Source: Terriglobia bacterium
GTDB lineage: Bacteria; Acidobacteriota; Terriglobia; Bryobacterales; Bryobacteraceae
Assembly (NCBI GenBank): GCA_020073305.1
Contig: JAIQFK010000032.1
Span: forward strand, 49,971 to 113,970
Direction: 5' to 3'
DNA: 64,000 bases
This document shows, piece by piece, positions 1 to 9,487 of this stretch. The position numbers and the translations under genes were made by a program. The notes beneath the pieces were generated by a model. That model did not search any database and was not told the origin of the DNA. It worked only from the letters and a program-made list of their open reading frames with translations. Numbering within the stretch: position 1 is the first letter of the stretch; the number at the start of each line of letters is the position of its first letter.

Positions 1-20
1 GACCACCGAGCCGAAATCAC

Positions 21-3000
21 ATGTGGATAGTCAGACTAGCGTTACGGCGCCCTTATACATTTGTCGTCATGGCGGTGTTGATCGCGATCCTGGGCGGAGC
101 GGCCATCGTCACCATGCCGGTGGACATCTTTCCGTACATCGATATCCCCGTGTTGAGCGTGATCTGGAACTATACCGGCATGTCGCCCGACGAGATCGAG
201 AAGCGCATCGACACAATTTTCGAACGCTCGATGACGACTACCGTCAACGACATCGAACACATTGAGACGCAGGCCTACAGCGGCGTTTCCGTTACCCGGG
301 TATATTTCCAGCCGAACGTGAAGGTGGAAATGGCGATGGCGCAGGTTACCGCCATCTGCCAGACATTGCTGCGCATTTTTCCACCGGGGACTTATCCGCC
401 AAGCATCGTAAAATACGACGCGTCGAGCGTGCCTATTCTGCAAATCGGGCTGCAAAGTAAGACGCTCAGTGAACAGCAGATTTTCGATCTGGGCCTGAAT
501 TTCATCCGGACCCAGCTTGCCACGGTTCAAGGCGCTGCCGTGCCGCTGCCCTTCGGGGGCAAGTTCCGGCAGGTGATGGTAGACCTCAATCCGGAAGCGC
601 TGTATGCCAAGCAGCTTTCGCCCGCCGACGTGTCCAACGCACTCGGCCAGCAGAGTCTGATCTTGCCCGCCGGCGACGTCAAGATCGGAGACATCGATTA
701 CCAGGTGAAGCTCAATAACAGCCCGATCATCCTGGACCAGCTCAACGATCTGCCGATTAAGGTCGTGAACGGCGCCACCGTGTACATGAAAGACGTGGCG
801 CAAGTGCGGGACGGTTACTCGGTGCAGTCCAGCATCGTCCGCACGAACGGGACGCGCGGCGCCTTGTTGACGGTGCTGCGCAATGGCAAGGCTTCCACCC
901 TGTCGATCGTGCAGAGGGTGAAGGAAGCACTGCCCAAGATCGTGGCCGGGTTGCCGTCCGAGTTGGAGGTCCGCCAGTTTTTCGACCAGTCGCTGTTTGT
1001 GCGCGCAGCAATCGGGGGTGTAGTCCGCGAGGCAATAATCGCGGCGTTCCTCACTGGTTTGATGATTCTGCTCTTCCTGGGAAGCTGGCGGAGCACGGTC
1101 ATCGTCTGCATCTCGATTCCGCTCTCCATTTTGACCTCTCTGGTGATTCTCAATTTGATGGGCCAGACGATCAATGTGATGACGCTGGGCGGGCTGGCGC
1201 TCGCCGTCGGCATCCTGGTGGATGATGCCACGGTTGAAATCGAGAACACGCACCGGAATATGGCGATGAAGAAGCCGCTGGTGCGGGCGGTGCTCGATGG
1301 CGCGCAACAGATTGCCGTTCCAGCCTTCGTCTCTACGCTTTCGATCTGTATTGTGTTCGTTCCGGTGTTGCTGCTGACCGGCGCGGCCAAGTATCTTTTC
1401 ACGCCGCTCTCGATGGCCGTGGTATTTGCCATGCTGGCGTCGTATCTGCTGTCTCGAACGTTGATCCCCAACATGGTTCATTACCTCTTAAAGCCGGAGC
1501 TGAAATTGTACGTACTGGGGGAGCACGGCGAAGCGGCAGGCGGCAGCGGACTCATCTGGAGCGTTCACCACGCCTTCAACCGGCGCTTCGAGAAGATGCG
1601 GACTTCCTACACCGGGCTGCTCGACTGGTCGCTGGAGCATCGCGGGCTGGTGTTAACCGGCTTCGCCCTGTTCGTGGCCGGTTCGATGTGCCTGGTTCCC
1701 TTCGTAGGGCAGGACTTCTTTCCCACGGTGGATTCCGGCCAGTTGCGGCTGCATGCGCGAGCGCCCGTCGGCACGCGCATTGAGAAGACGGAGATGCTTT
1801 TCGCCGACATCGACAACGAAATCCGCCAGGTGATCCCGCCGGACGAAATCGATACGATCATCGATAACATTGGCGTGCCCTTCGGCGGTTTCAACCTGGC
1901 TTTTGGGGACAACACAACCATTGGAACCGATGACGGCGACATCCTGATTTCGCTCAAGACCGAGAAGCACGGCCCGACGGCCGAGTACACCCACCGCTTG
2001 CGCCAGCGCTTCCACGAAAGATTTCCCGATGTGACGTTCTTCTTCGAGGCGGCTAATATCACCAACCAGATCCTGAACTTCGGCCTTCCGGCTCCCATTG
2101 ATGTACAGATCATGGGGCGCGATGCCAGAGCGAATTACAGTCTGTGCCGTGAATTGGAGAGACGAATTGCCCGCATCCCCGGCGCCGCGGACGTGCACAT
2201 TCACCAGGTGGTGAACTACCCGGAGCTTCGGGTAAGTGTCGACCGGAGCAAAGCGGAACAGCTCGGCTTAACGCAGCGGGATGTCAGCAGCAGCCTGCTG
2301 ATCTCGCTCAGCTCCAGCGGACAGGTGGCGCCCACGCAATGGCTGAACTGGACCAACGGCGTCACCTACTCGGTCGCCGTGCAGACGCCGCAATATCGGT
2401 TGAATTCGCTCGACGCCCTGTTCCGGACGCCAATCACTCCGCTGGGGAGTGCCATCACGAGCAACACGCCGGGGTCACCCGCGGGCAGCGCCAACGCGTC
2501 CAATTCGTTTGTGGGAGCGGCGCCCAGCCAATCGTCGCAGGCTTTCGGTAACCCGGGCGCGGCGCCCACAGGGACGCAATTGCTCTCCAATCTGGCGACC
2601 GCGGAACGCGGGGTGGGGAACGAAATCGTGAACCACTATAATGTGCAGCCGGTTTTCGACGTGTATGCCAACGTGGACCGCCGCGATCTGGGTAGTGTCG
2701 GCGCTGCCGTGGAGCACGTGATGAGCGATGTTTCCAAGGCCTTGCCTCGTGGCACGACCATGGCGTTGCGCGGCCAGGTGAATACGATGCGAACTTCGTT
2801 CTTCCGCCTGGAACTCGGGCTCATTTTCGCGGTGGTCCTGGTTTACCTGCTGATGGCCGTCAACTTCCAGTCGTGGCTGGATCCATTTGTCATTCTCATG
2901 GCGCTTCCCGGCGCTTTGGCGGGCGTGGTTTGGATCCTCTTCGTCACGCAAACGACATTCAGCGTGCCGTCTCTGATGGGCAGTATCATGAGTATCGGTG

Positions 3001-3359
3001 TGGCCACGGCCAACAGCATTTTGCTCGTGGTTTTCGCCAACGATCAGCGCGCCGAGGACATGGGCCCGCGCGCGGCGGCGTTGACGGCCGGTTACACGCG
3101 TATCCGGCCGGTGCTCATGACCGCTCTGGCCATGATCATCGGTATGCTGCCCATGGCCCTGGGCTACGGTGAGGGCGGCGAGCAGAATGCGCCGCTGGGA
3201 CGCGCGGTGATCGGCGGACTGCTTTTGGCCACGGTCACGACTTTGTTTATTGTCCCGCTGGTGTACAGCCTGGTCCGGAGCAAACCGCCAGTGGATTATG
3301 ACAAGAAGATTGATGAAGAACACGGACAGACTATTGCGGACATACTGGAACTTGCCTGA
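21..3359 (+). CDS. RND efflux pump, inner-membrane permease (HAE1/AcrB-like)
   Basis: Proton-driven inner-membrane subunit of a tripartite efflux system; the adaptor and outer-membrane channel follow directly. At 1112 residues it has the family length. An N-terminal membrane helix (about residues 10-30) precedes a periplasmic porter domain, then a helix bundle carrying VGILVDDATVEIEN near residue 400, which contains the Asp pair of transmembrane helix 4; the arrangement repeats in the C-terminal half. Two oddities: the helix-10 Lys of AcrB is absent (GVATANSIL near residue 996), and a Ser/Asn/Gly/Ala-rich stretch lies at about 808-853 in the second periplasmic domain. The ATG at 21 has no clear Shine-Dalgarno, and whatever precedes it lies outside the window. 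Family assignment is firm; the substrate cannot be told. Confidence 0.95.
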   Translation: MWIVRLALRRPYTFVVMAVLIAILGGAAIVTMPVDIFPYIDIPVLSVIWNYTGMSPDEIEKRIDTIFERSMTTTVNDIEHIETQAYSGVSVTRVYFQPNVKVEMAMAQVTAICQTLLRIFPPGTYPPSIVKYDASSVPILQIGLQSKTLSEQQIFDLGLNFIRTQLATVQGAAVPLPFGGKFRQVMVDLNPEALYAKQLSPADVSNALGQQSLILPAGDVKIGDIDYQVKLNNSPIILDQLNDLPIKVVNGATVYMKDVAQVRDGYSVQSSIVRTNGTRGALLTVLRNGKASTLSIVQRVKEALPKIVAGLPSELEVRQFFDQSLFVRAAIGGVVREAIIAAFLTGLMILLFLGSWRSTVIVCISIPLSILTSLVILNLMGQTINVMTLGGLALAVGILVDDATVEIENTHRNMAMKKPLVRAVLDGAQQIAVPAFVSTLSICIVFVPVLLLTGAAKYLFTPLSMAVVFAMLASYLLSRTLIPNMVHYLLKPELKLYVLGEHGEAAGGSGLIWSVHHAFNRRFEKMRTSYTGLLDWSLEHRGLVLTGFALFVAGSMCLVPFVGQDFFPTVDSGQLRLHARAPVGTRIEKTEMLFADIDNEIRQVIPPDEIDTIIDNIGVPFGGFNLAFGDNTTIGTDDGDILISLKTEKHGPTAEYTHRLRQRFHERFPDVTFFFEAANITNQILNFGLPAPIDVQIMGRDARANYSLCRELERRIARIPGAADVHIHQVVNYPELRVSVDRSKAEQLGLTQRDVSSSLLISLSSSGQVAPTQWLNWTNGVTYSVAVQTPQYRLNSLDALFRTPITPLGSAITSNTPGSPAGSANASNSFVGAAPSQSSQAFGNPGAAPTGTQLLSNLATAERGVGNEIVNHYNVQPVFDVYANVDRRDLGSVGAAVEHVMSDVSKALPRGTTMALRGQVNTMRTSFFRLELGLIFAVVLVYLLMAVNFQSWLDPFVILMALPGALAGVVWILFVTQTTFSVPSLMGSIMSIGVATANSILLVVFANDQRAEDMGPRAAALTAGYTRIRPVLMTALAMIIGMLPMALGYGEGGEQNAPLGRAVIGGLLLATVTTLFIVPLVYSLVRSKPPVDYDKKIDEEHGQTIADILELA

Positions 3360-3368
3360 CCATAGTGT

Positions 3369-4766
3369 ATGAGCCTGATGGAAACGGACATCCCGAAGAA
3401 AGAGCCGAGCACCGAAGAGCGGCTGCGGGCTGAGGTCGAATCTCTCCGGCGGCAACTGGAAGAGCAGAAGCGCCTGGTGGCTCAATCCGCGCCGCAGGCC
3501 CGCCAGCCCGAACCGCCCTCGCGGATGACGCTGGGTGCGCTCTCGGCGGTGGGCATCGTGGTGGTAGTGGCCGCCTTCTTCGCGGGTTATCTGCCGCACC
3601 GGAAGCGTGAGGCGATGCTGGTTGCCGAGGCCAAGTCCGCGGATGAGGCGCTGCCCTCGGTAACGGTGGTGGGGGTCGTCCAATCGCCGGGCAAAGTCAG
3701 CCTGGTGCTTCCGGGCAACATCCAGGCAGTAACGGAGGCTCCGGTCCTGTCCAGGGCCACTGGTTACGTTCGCAAGCGCTATGTCGACATCGGCGACCGG
3801 GTACCGGCAGGCCAGCTCCTGGCTGAGATTGAAGCACCCGAGTTGGATGCCCAGGTGAAGCAAGCCAAGTCCGCCGCGCGGCAGGCGCAGTCCGGTCTGG
3901 AACAGGGGCTGGCCAATCTCGCGCTGGGCAAGACCAATCAGGAACTGGCCCGGGTGACCGCGGAGCGCTGGAGCAACCTGGAGAAGAAAGGTGTGGTTTC
4001 CCGCCAGGAGAACGACACGTACCAGGCCCAGTACCAGGCCCAGAGCGCGAACGTGCAATCGCTTGAGAAGGCCGTGGCTGCGCTCCGCGACGCTGCTTCG
4101 GGCGCCGAGGCCAATGTGGCCCGCCTGTTGGAGTTGCAGGGATACAAACTGGTTCGAGCGCCGTTTGCGGGCGTGATCACACTGCGCAACGTGGACGTCG
4201 GAGCGCTCATCACAGAGAGCAACACGCTCTTGTTCCGCATCGCACAGACGAATGTCCTGCGAACCTACGTCAATGTGCCGCAGGCGGACGCGGATTCCGT
4301 ACATGTCGGGCAAACGGCGCGAGTCATGATCCCCGAACTGCCCGGGAGGCAGTTTACGGGTACGGTCACGCGCACATCCAACGCGCTTGACCCGGCCACG
4401 CGCACGCTCCTGACAGAAGTGCAGGTGCCCAATCCGGCAGGATCTCTGTTACCGGGAACGTACTCCCAGGTTGATCTCACCACGCCCCGGAAGGATCCGC
4501 CGCTGGTGATCCCGGGCGACACGCTGGTGGTGCGGCCCGACGGAACACAGGTCGCCACGGTAACGGCCAACCATACGATTCACTTTCAACACATCGAACT
4601 GGGACGCGACTATGGTGACCGCATCGAAGTCCTCTCCGGATTGCAGGCGGGACAACAGGTAGTCGTAAATCCAGGAGATGTGGTCCGCGAAGGGGCGAAG
4701 GTGAATCCGGTAGCTCTCAATGAACGTCCATCCGGCGCGGCAGGCTCATCCGGGGGCTCCCGGTAA
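3369..4766 (+). CDS. RND efflux adaptor (membrane fusion protein, HlyD/AcrA-like)
   Basis: Periplasmic adaptor that bridges the RND pump and the outer-membrane channel. The 465-residue protein begins with a charged heptad-like segment (about 14-42), then one hydrophobic membrane anchor (about 56-76, rich in Val/Ala), a biotinyl-lipoyl-like half (VLSRATGYVRKRYVDIGDRV), an alpha-helical hairpin rich in Ala/Gln/Lys (about 160-250), the second lipoyl half (LVRAPFAGVITLRNVDVGAL), and beta-barrel and membrane-proximal domains. The N-terminal cytoplasmic coiled coil ahead of the anchor is longer than in AcrA, which is a lipoprotein. It starts nine bases after the pump stop and ends two bases before the channel gene, so the three are one operon. 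Confidence 0.93.
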   Translation: MSLMETDIPKKEPSTEERLRAEVESLRRQLEEQKRLVAQSAPQARQPEPPSRMTLGALSAVGIVVVVAAFFAGYLPHRKREAMLVAEAKSADEALPSVTVVGVVQSPGKVSLVLPGNIQAVTEAPVLSRATGYVRKRYVDIGDRVPAGQLLAEIEAPELDAQVKQAKSAARQAQSGLEQGLANLALGKTNQELARVTAERWSNLEKKGVVSRQENDTYQAQYQAQSANVQSLEKAVAALRDAASGAEANVARLLELQGYKLVRAPFAGVITLRNVDVGALITESNTLLFRIAQTNVLRTYVNVPQADADSVHVGQTARVMIPELPGRQFTGTVTRTSNALDPATRTLLTEVQVPNPAGSLLPGTYSQVDLTTPRKDPPLVIPGDTLVVRPDGTQVATVTANHTIHFQHIELGRDYGDRIEVLSGLQAGQQVVVNPGDVVREGAKVNPVALNERPSGAAGSSGGSR

Positions 4767-4768
4767 GC

Positions 4769-6670
4769 ATGCTTCGATCAGGGCGTCGCTCGGGACTCAG
4801 CGCGGGTCTTGCCTTTCTGCTGGCCTCTGCTCCCGTCACTGCGGGCCAAGGGCCGGGGCCGGATCATGGCGCGCCGCGGCTGGGATCGCCGGGTGTCTCC
4901 TCGCGCGTCCGGCCGTTGAACTTCGAGAACTCCGCGCGGATTCATGATCTGATCCGCTCCGGAAATCTCTACCTCTCACTTTCAGACGCACTCGCTCTGG
5001 CGATTGAAAATAACCTCGATATCGAGCTTCAACGATTCAGCATTCCAGTCGCGGACACTGACGTGCTTCGTGCACAAGGCGGGGGGACGCTCCGCGGCGT
5101 GCCGTTTGTTCTGGCCGAGGTCCCAGCGGGAGTCGGTGGCCCGCTCAGCCCGCTGGTTACGAATCCCGCCAGCGCTTCGAGCGTGACGCCTGGAACCGCT
5201 GTGGCTACCAATCCGCTCGAACTGGGCGTTCTTGGCGAGGTACAGACCAATCTCTCGGTCCAAGGCACGATTCCGCAGTCGAACGGTACGCCGGTCGCTA
5301 TTTTCGATCCCGCGCTGGTGGGGCAATTGAACTGGACGCATCAAACCACACCGCAAACCAATACAGTCGTAAGCGGCGCCAATTCGCTGATCTCAAGCAT
5401 CGGAGCGGCCAACGTGGGAATCGCGCAGGGTTTCAGCACGGGAACACAGGTCAGCCTGGCGTTCGACAACAACCACCAATCGGTGAATTCCCTGCGCAAC
5501 AACTACAATCCGTTTACTGGGTCGAGCCTCGGTTTGACCGTCACGCAGCCATTGTGGCGCGGATTCGGGCCGAGCCTGAATCGCCGGTTCATTCACATCG
5601 CCAACAATAATCAGAAGATTACGAGCCTGCTTTTCGAGCAACAGCTCATAGCAACGGTTTATGGCGTCACCCGCCTGTACACGGATCTGGTGGCGCTCTA
5701 CGAGGACGTAAAGAACAAAGAGGAATCTCTGGCGCTGACACAGAAACTCTTCACCGATACGCAGGCGCAGGTGGAGGAAGGCACGCTGGCGCGCGTGGAG
5801 ATGACACGAGCCAATGCCGCGGTGTTCTCGAGCCGCCAGGATCTGATCAACTCGCGCGGCCTGCTGGAAGAACAGGAAGCTATCCTGAAGACCGTCCTCA
5901 CCAAGACCGGCAATCAGGACCCGCAATTGCAGTCGGCGCGGATTATCCCCACCGATTCTCTCAGCATTCCCGAAAAGGAAGAGATCCGGCCTATCCAGGA
6001 CCTTCTCTCCGACGCGATGGCGCGTCGCCCGGATCTCAGCCAGGCAAACCTGCAGATTGAAAACTCTGAAATCGGTTTGAAGGGCTCTCGCAACGCGGTG
6101 CGGCCCGAAGTGGATCTGGTAGGGGTGGCGCAGAACAACGGTTTGGCGGGCACGGCAAATCCACTCGCACCGGGCGCGGATGCGTCTTTGACCGGCGGCT
6201 ACGGCACCGCGCTCGACCAGATCTTCACGCGGAAGTTCCCGACCTACGGTATCGGCTTGCAGGTGACGCTGCCCATCCGGAACCGCGTTGCCGAAGCCGA
6301 TCTGGCTCGAGACGAAATACAACTCCGGCAGACTCAGATCCGGATGCGGCAGTTGCAGAATCAGGCCCGGCTGGAAGTGGAGGACGCGTTGATCGCCATG
6401 CGGCGTGCCCGCTCCTCGTATGAGGCTGCGGTGCAGGCGCGCTTGCTCCAGGAGGAATCACTGGATGCGGAGCAGCAGAAATTTGCCGTGGGAGCCTCTA
6501 CCAGCTTTTTTGTGATCCAGTACGAAAGCCTGCTCGCGCAGGCTAAATCCACGGAAGTGGCTGCCAAAAGCGCTTACGTCAAGGCTCGAGCGGCTTTGCA
6601 GCGCGCCACCGGCGCCATTTTGAGCGATAGCAACATCACCGTCGAATCCGCCTACCAATACCACCGGTGA
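4769..6670 (+). CDS. TolC-family outer-membrane efflux channel
   Basis: Outer-membrane channel partner of the RND pump. The 633-residue product has a signal peptide (Arg-rich start, hydrophobic core at about 10-25, likely cleavage after an Ala-Gly stretch). After LSDALALAIENNLDIELQR, the typical first helix of the TolC fold, comes the duplicated outer-membrane efflux domain with long helices around residues 285-385 and 525-615. It is longer than TolC because of a Gly/Pro/Thr/Asn-rich stretch at about 100-220, which probably belongs to an enlarged extracellular or barrel part. Only two bases separate it from the adaptor stop. It is the last gene of the efflux operon; the next gene is on the other strand, eleven bases away. 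Confidence 0.92.
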   Translation: MLRSGRRSGLSAGLAFLLASAPVTAGQGPGPDHGAPRLGSPGVSSRVRPLNFENSARIHDLIRSGNLYLSLSDALALAIENNLDIELQRFSIPVADTDVLRAQGGGTLRGVPFVLAEVPAGVGGPLSPLVTNPASASSVTPGTAVATNPLELGVLGEVQTNLSVQGTIPQSNGTPVAIFDPALVGQLNWTHQTTPQTNTVVSGANSLISSIGAANVGIAQGFSTGTQVSLAFDNNHQSVNSLRNNYNPFTGSSLGLTVTQPLWRGFGPSLNRRFIHIANNNQKITSLLFEQQLIATVYGVTRLYTDLVALYEDVKNKEESLALTQKLFTDTQAQVEEGTLARVEMTRANAAVFSSRQDLINSRGLLEEQEAILKTVLTKTGNQDPQLQSARIIPTDSLSIPEKEEIRPIQDLLSDAMARRPDLSQANLQIENSEIGLKGSRNAVRPEVDLVGVAQNNGLAGTANPLAPGADASLTGGYGTALDQIFTRKFPTYGIGLQVTLPIRNRVAEADLARDEIQLRQTQIRMRQLQNQARLEVEDALIAMRRARSSYEAAVQARLLQEESLDAEQQKFAVGASTSFFVIQYESLLAQAKSTEVAAKSAYVKARAALQRATGAILSDSNITVESAYQYHR

Positions 6671-6680
6671 GGCGATCACG

Positions 6681-7277
6681 CTACTTCAGGACGAGGTCGC
6701 CGGCGCCGACGTGCGCATGGAGGCGGTACTTGCCCGACGCATTGTCCTTGTCGAAGCTGCGAAAGAGGCCGTCCTTCGTGACACCGAATGCCGAGGCGAC
6801 CAAATCACCGGCGTACACCGACGCATCCGCGTGCTTGTAGTCGGCAGGATTGCCGACAAAGATGGTCAGATCCCCGGCATGGATTTCAACGTCCTTGTCG
6901 CCCGTGACCCCGGAGACACTCACGTCCCCGGCAGGCGAGCGGACAAAAAGGTTCGAGTTCTTAGGGACCTCGATCCGCATGCGGACATCGCCGTTCGGCC
7001 CGCCCAGGATGCTCAGATCCCCGGAGCTTCCGGCAGCCTTAAACTTGATGGCTATTCTTCCAGCGTCTTCATCCCGCTTGAGTTCGCAGGTAACTCGCAG
7101 AACCGGGGAGTCGATGCCGGTCACTTCGATATCGCCGGACCGGATCCTCATGTGGATCGCGCCGCCGGACTGAAACTTTGCCTCGAATGCCCGTTCGCAG
7201 GTACCCGTGATTTGACCGTACATCGCCAGAGGATAAGCTAGCAGGCACAGGCCAACCAGAGAGACTGAACTTTGCAT
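6681..7277 (-). CDS. Secreted DUF4097-like beta-repeat protein
   Basis: A 198-residue exported protein of unknown function. A signal peptide (MQSSVSLVGLCLLAYPLAMY) is followed by short repeating beta segments of the type GDIEVTG, GDLSILGG, GDVSVSG and GDLTIFVG, the pattern of the DUF4097/adhesin-like right-handed beta-helix family. I chose the ATG at 7277 instead of the GTG two codons upstream because a -10-like TGTAAT ends exactly six bases before it and there is no Shine-Dalgarno, as seen for several other lead genes here. It is convergent with the efflux operon and divergent from the M13 peptidase gene. Anti-sigma or envelope-sensor roles are known for some relatives, but nothing here shows that. 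Confidence 0.8.
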   Translation of the reverse strand: MQSSVSLVGLCLLAYPLAMYGQITGTCERAFEAKFQSGGAIHMRIRSGDIEVTGIDSPVLRVTCELKRDEDAGRIAIKFKAAGSSGDLSILGGPNGDVRMRIEVPKNSNLFVRSPAGDVSVSGVTGDKDVEIHAGDLTIFVGNPADYKHADASVYAGDLVASAFGVTKDGLFRSFDKDNASGKYRLHAHVGAGDLVLK

Positions 7278-7283
7278 AGTCAC

Positions 7284-7289
7284 ATTACA
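7284..7289 (-). promoter_or_regulatory. -10-like TGTAAT six bases before an ATG
   Basis: On the minus strand TGTAAT (one mismatch to TATAAT) is followed by six bases and the ATG at 7277. No Shine-Dalgarno lies in between, so transcription could begin at or next to the start codon. The promoter is inferred from sequence alone. Confidence 0.4.
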
Positions 7290-7333
7290 TAACGGAAAAC
7301 GGCCTGCAGAAGTTCCCTTGCGGTATCCGTCTT

Positions 7334-7363
7334 ATGGCAGCCTTCGCGCCTGGACCGTATACT
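7334..7363 (+). promoter_or_regulatory. Candidate promoter of the M13 peptidase gene
   Basis: ATGGCA (four of six to the -35 consensus) is separated by 18 bases from TATACT (five of six to the -10 consensus). The ATG follows the -10 element by eight bases and has no Shine-Dalgarno, again compatible with a leaderless message. Confidence 0.45.
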
Positions 7364-7371
7364 AAAACTTC

Positions 7372-9441
7372 ATGCCATCGAACCTTCCAGGAGCTTGGTT
7401 CGTCCTGAGTTTCGCGGCGGCATTGTCAGCCCAGCCGCCAACGACGCTTGGCGACCGGAAAGCAGCGCCCCTGTCGGAACTCCCTTATTCGCCAAGCCTT
7501 GACGTGACTTCCATGGACCGTTCGGTCGACCCGTGCACCAACTTCTACCAATACTCGTGCGGCGGGTGGCTCAAAAGGAATCCGATTCCCGCGGATCAGG
7601 CACGGTGGGAAGTATACGGCAAATTGCAGTACGAGAACGAACTGTTTCTGTGGGGCATCCTGGAGGAGGCCGCGAAACCTGTGGCTGGACGGAGCACAGA
7701 GCAGCAGAAAATTGGGGACTATTTCCAGTCCTGTATGGACGAAGCCGGAATCGAGAAGGCAGACGTCGCGCCGCTCGTGCCCGGCCTCGAGGCGATCGCG
7801 CAGTTGAAGTCGATCCGTGAGTTGGCGGAACTGGTGGCCGAAGAACATCTGAACGGCGCCTCCACACTGTTCGGTTTCGGATCGAATCAGGACTTCGAAG
7901 ACTCCCGCCGGGTGATTGCCTTTGCCGCGGCCGGCGGACTCGGGCTGCCTGACCGCGACTACTACGTGAAGGACGAGCTCCATATGCGGGAAATTCGCGA
8001 GAAATACGTTACCCACGTTGCCCGCATGTTCGAGTTGCTGGGTGATGACGCAAAGGCAGCACCCGCGGAAGCGCAGACGGTGATGGCCATTGAGACCGCG
8101 CTGGCGAAGGCGTCACTCACCCAAGTGGAAAGGCGGGATCCCTACAAGCTGTTCCACAAAATGACGCTGCCGCAGCTCAAGGCCGTTACACCCTCGTTCA
8201 ACTGGGACCGGTACCTGGCCGCAACCGGCGCCCCAAGCATCACAGCCACGAATGTTATGGAGCCGGAATTCTACAAGGAATTACAACGGGAGCTGGCTTC
8301 GCAGGATCTCGCGCACTGGAAAGCCTACTTGCGCTGGCACCTGGCGCACTCCAAGGCTCGGTATCTGTCGTCGAGGTTCGTGAACGAGAACTTCGCATTC
8401 TATGGCAAGACGCTGCAGGGAATCGACCAACTGCAACCGCGCTGGAAACGGTGCGTACAATACGTGGATCGCGACCTGGGTGAGGCGCTTGGCAAAGTGT
8501 TTGTGGAGAAAACGTTCGGTCCCGCGGTCAAGGCAAAAGCGTTGGAAGTGACGAAGCATATTGAGAACGCCATGGAAGACGAGATCAAGAGTCTGCCTTG
8601 GATGGGCGAGGAAACCAGGCAGCAGGCCCGGCTTAAGCTGCATGCGGTCGTCAACAAGATCGGCTATCCGGAGAAACAGCGAGACTACAGCTCGGTGCGG
8701 ATCGCACGCGGCGATTTTCTGGGCAACGTAAACCGCGCAGCCACTTTCGAGACCCACCGCGACCTGGCAAAGATCGGCAAGCCGGTGGACCGGACCGAAT
8801 GGGGGATGACGCCGCCGACCGTGGATGCGTACTACAGCCCACAGATGAACGACATCAACTTTCCCGCGGGTGTCCTTCAGCCGCCGCTGTTCGATTTCAA
8901 AATGGATGATGCGCCCAATTACGGCAACACGGGCGCCACCATCGGGCACGAGCTGACGCACGGCTTCGACGACGAAGGCCGGCAGTTTGACGCAAACGGA
9001 AACCTCCGAGACTGGTGGACGAAGAAGGATGCCGAAGAGTTTGAGAAGCGCGCATCCTGTATTTCGGAGCAGTATGCGCAGTACACGGTTGTGGACGACA
9101 TCAAGATCAATTCGAAACTGACGCTCGGCGAGGACGTTGCTGATTTAGGTGGGACGCTGCTGGCGTATAGCGCATGGAAAAGCATGACGCGCGAGCAGAC
9201 ACTGAAAGAGGCTGATGGGCTGACGCCCGATCAGCGGTTCTTCGTCGGCATGGCACAGTGGTCGTGCGGGAGCGAGCGAGACGAAAGCAAACGCCTCAAC
9301 GTGGTCACCAACCCGCACTCGCCCCCCGAGTACCGCGTCAATGGAGTTGTGGTGAACATGCCTGAGTTCGCGCGGGCGTTTTCGTGCCAGGCCGGCCAGC
9401 CGATGGTGAAAGAGAAAGAAAAGGTGTGCCGGGTGTGGTAA
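7372..9441 (+). CDS. M13 family zinc metallopeptidase (neprilysin/PepO-like), secreted
   Basis: Zinc endopeptidase of family M13, which trims oligopeptides outside the cytoplasm. The 689-residue product has a signal peptide (about 1-20), the N-terminal M13 domain with the characteristic SVDPCTNFYQYSCGGW segment, and the catalytic domain with HELTHGFDDEG around residue 526 (HExxH) and GEDVADLGG around 587 (third zinc ligand Glu). The substrate-binding region NDINFPAGVLQPP and the C-terminal CRVW ending also match the family. Cysteines typical of secreted members are kept. It is transcribed from its own upstream region, and ileS follows 46 bases later on the same strand, possibly in the same transcript. 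Assignment is firm. Confidence 0.95.
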   Translation: MPSNLPGAWFVLSFAAALSAQPPTTLGDRKAAPLSELPYSPSLDVTSMDRSVDPCTNFYQYSCGGWLKRNPIPADQARWEVYGKLQYENELFLWGILEEAAKPVAGRSTEQQKIGDYFQSCMDEAGIEKADVAPLVPGLEAIAQLKSIRELAELVAEEHLNGASTLFGFGSNQDFEDSRRVIAFAAAGGLGLPDRDYYVKDELHMREIREKYVTHVARMFELLGDDAKAAPAEAQTVMAIETALAKASLTQVERRDPYKLFHKMTLPQLKAVTPSFNWDRYLAATGAPSITATNVMEPEFYKELQRELASQDLAHWKAYLRWHLAHSKARYLSSRFVNENFAFYGKTLQGIDQLQPRWKRCVQYVDRDLGEALGKVFVEKTFGPAVKAKALEVTKHIENAMEDEIKSLPWMGEETRQQARLKLHAVVNKIGYPEKQRDYSSVRIARGDFLGNVNRAATFETHRDLAKIGKPVDRTEWGMTPPTVDAYYSPQMNDINFPAGVLQPPLFDFKMDDAPNYGNTGATIGHELTHGFDDEGRQFDANGNLRDWWTKKDAEEFEKRASCISEQYAQYTVVDDIKINSKLTLGEDVADLGGTLLAYSAWKSMTREQTLKEADGLTPDQRFFVGMAQWSCGSERDESKRLNVVTNPHSPPEYRVNGVVVNMPEFARAFSCQAGQPMVKEKEKVCRVW

Positions 9442-9487
9442 CTCGACAACCTGGCGATTGTTGATCCAGTCCAACACTTCCACGAAC

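Noticed and set aside
42..1481. Long minus-strand frame (479 codons) opposite the RND pump
   Set aside because: His/Gln/Arg-rich, without motifs, and exactly opposite a firm gene: a shadow frame.
2475..4313. 612-codon minus-strand frame opposite the pump and adaptor genes
   Set aside because: It spans two firm plus-strand genes and their gap and has mirror-frame composition.
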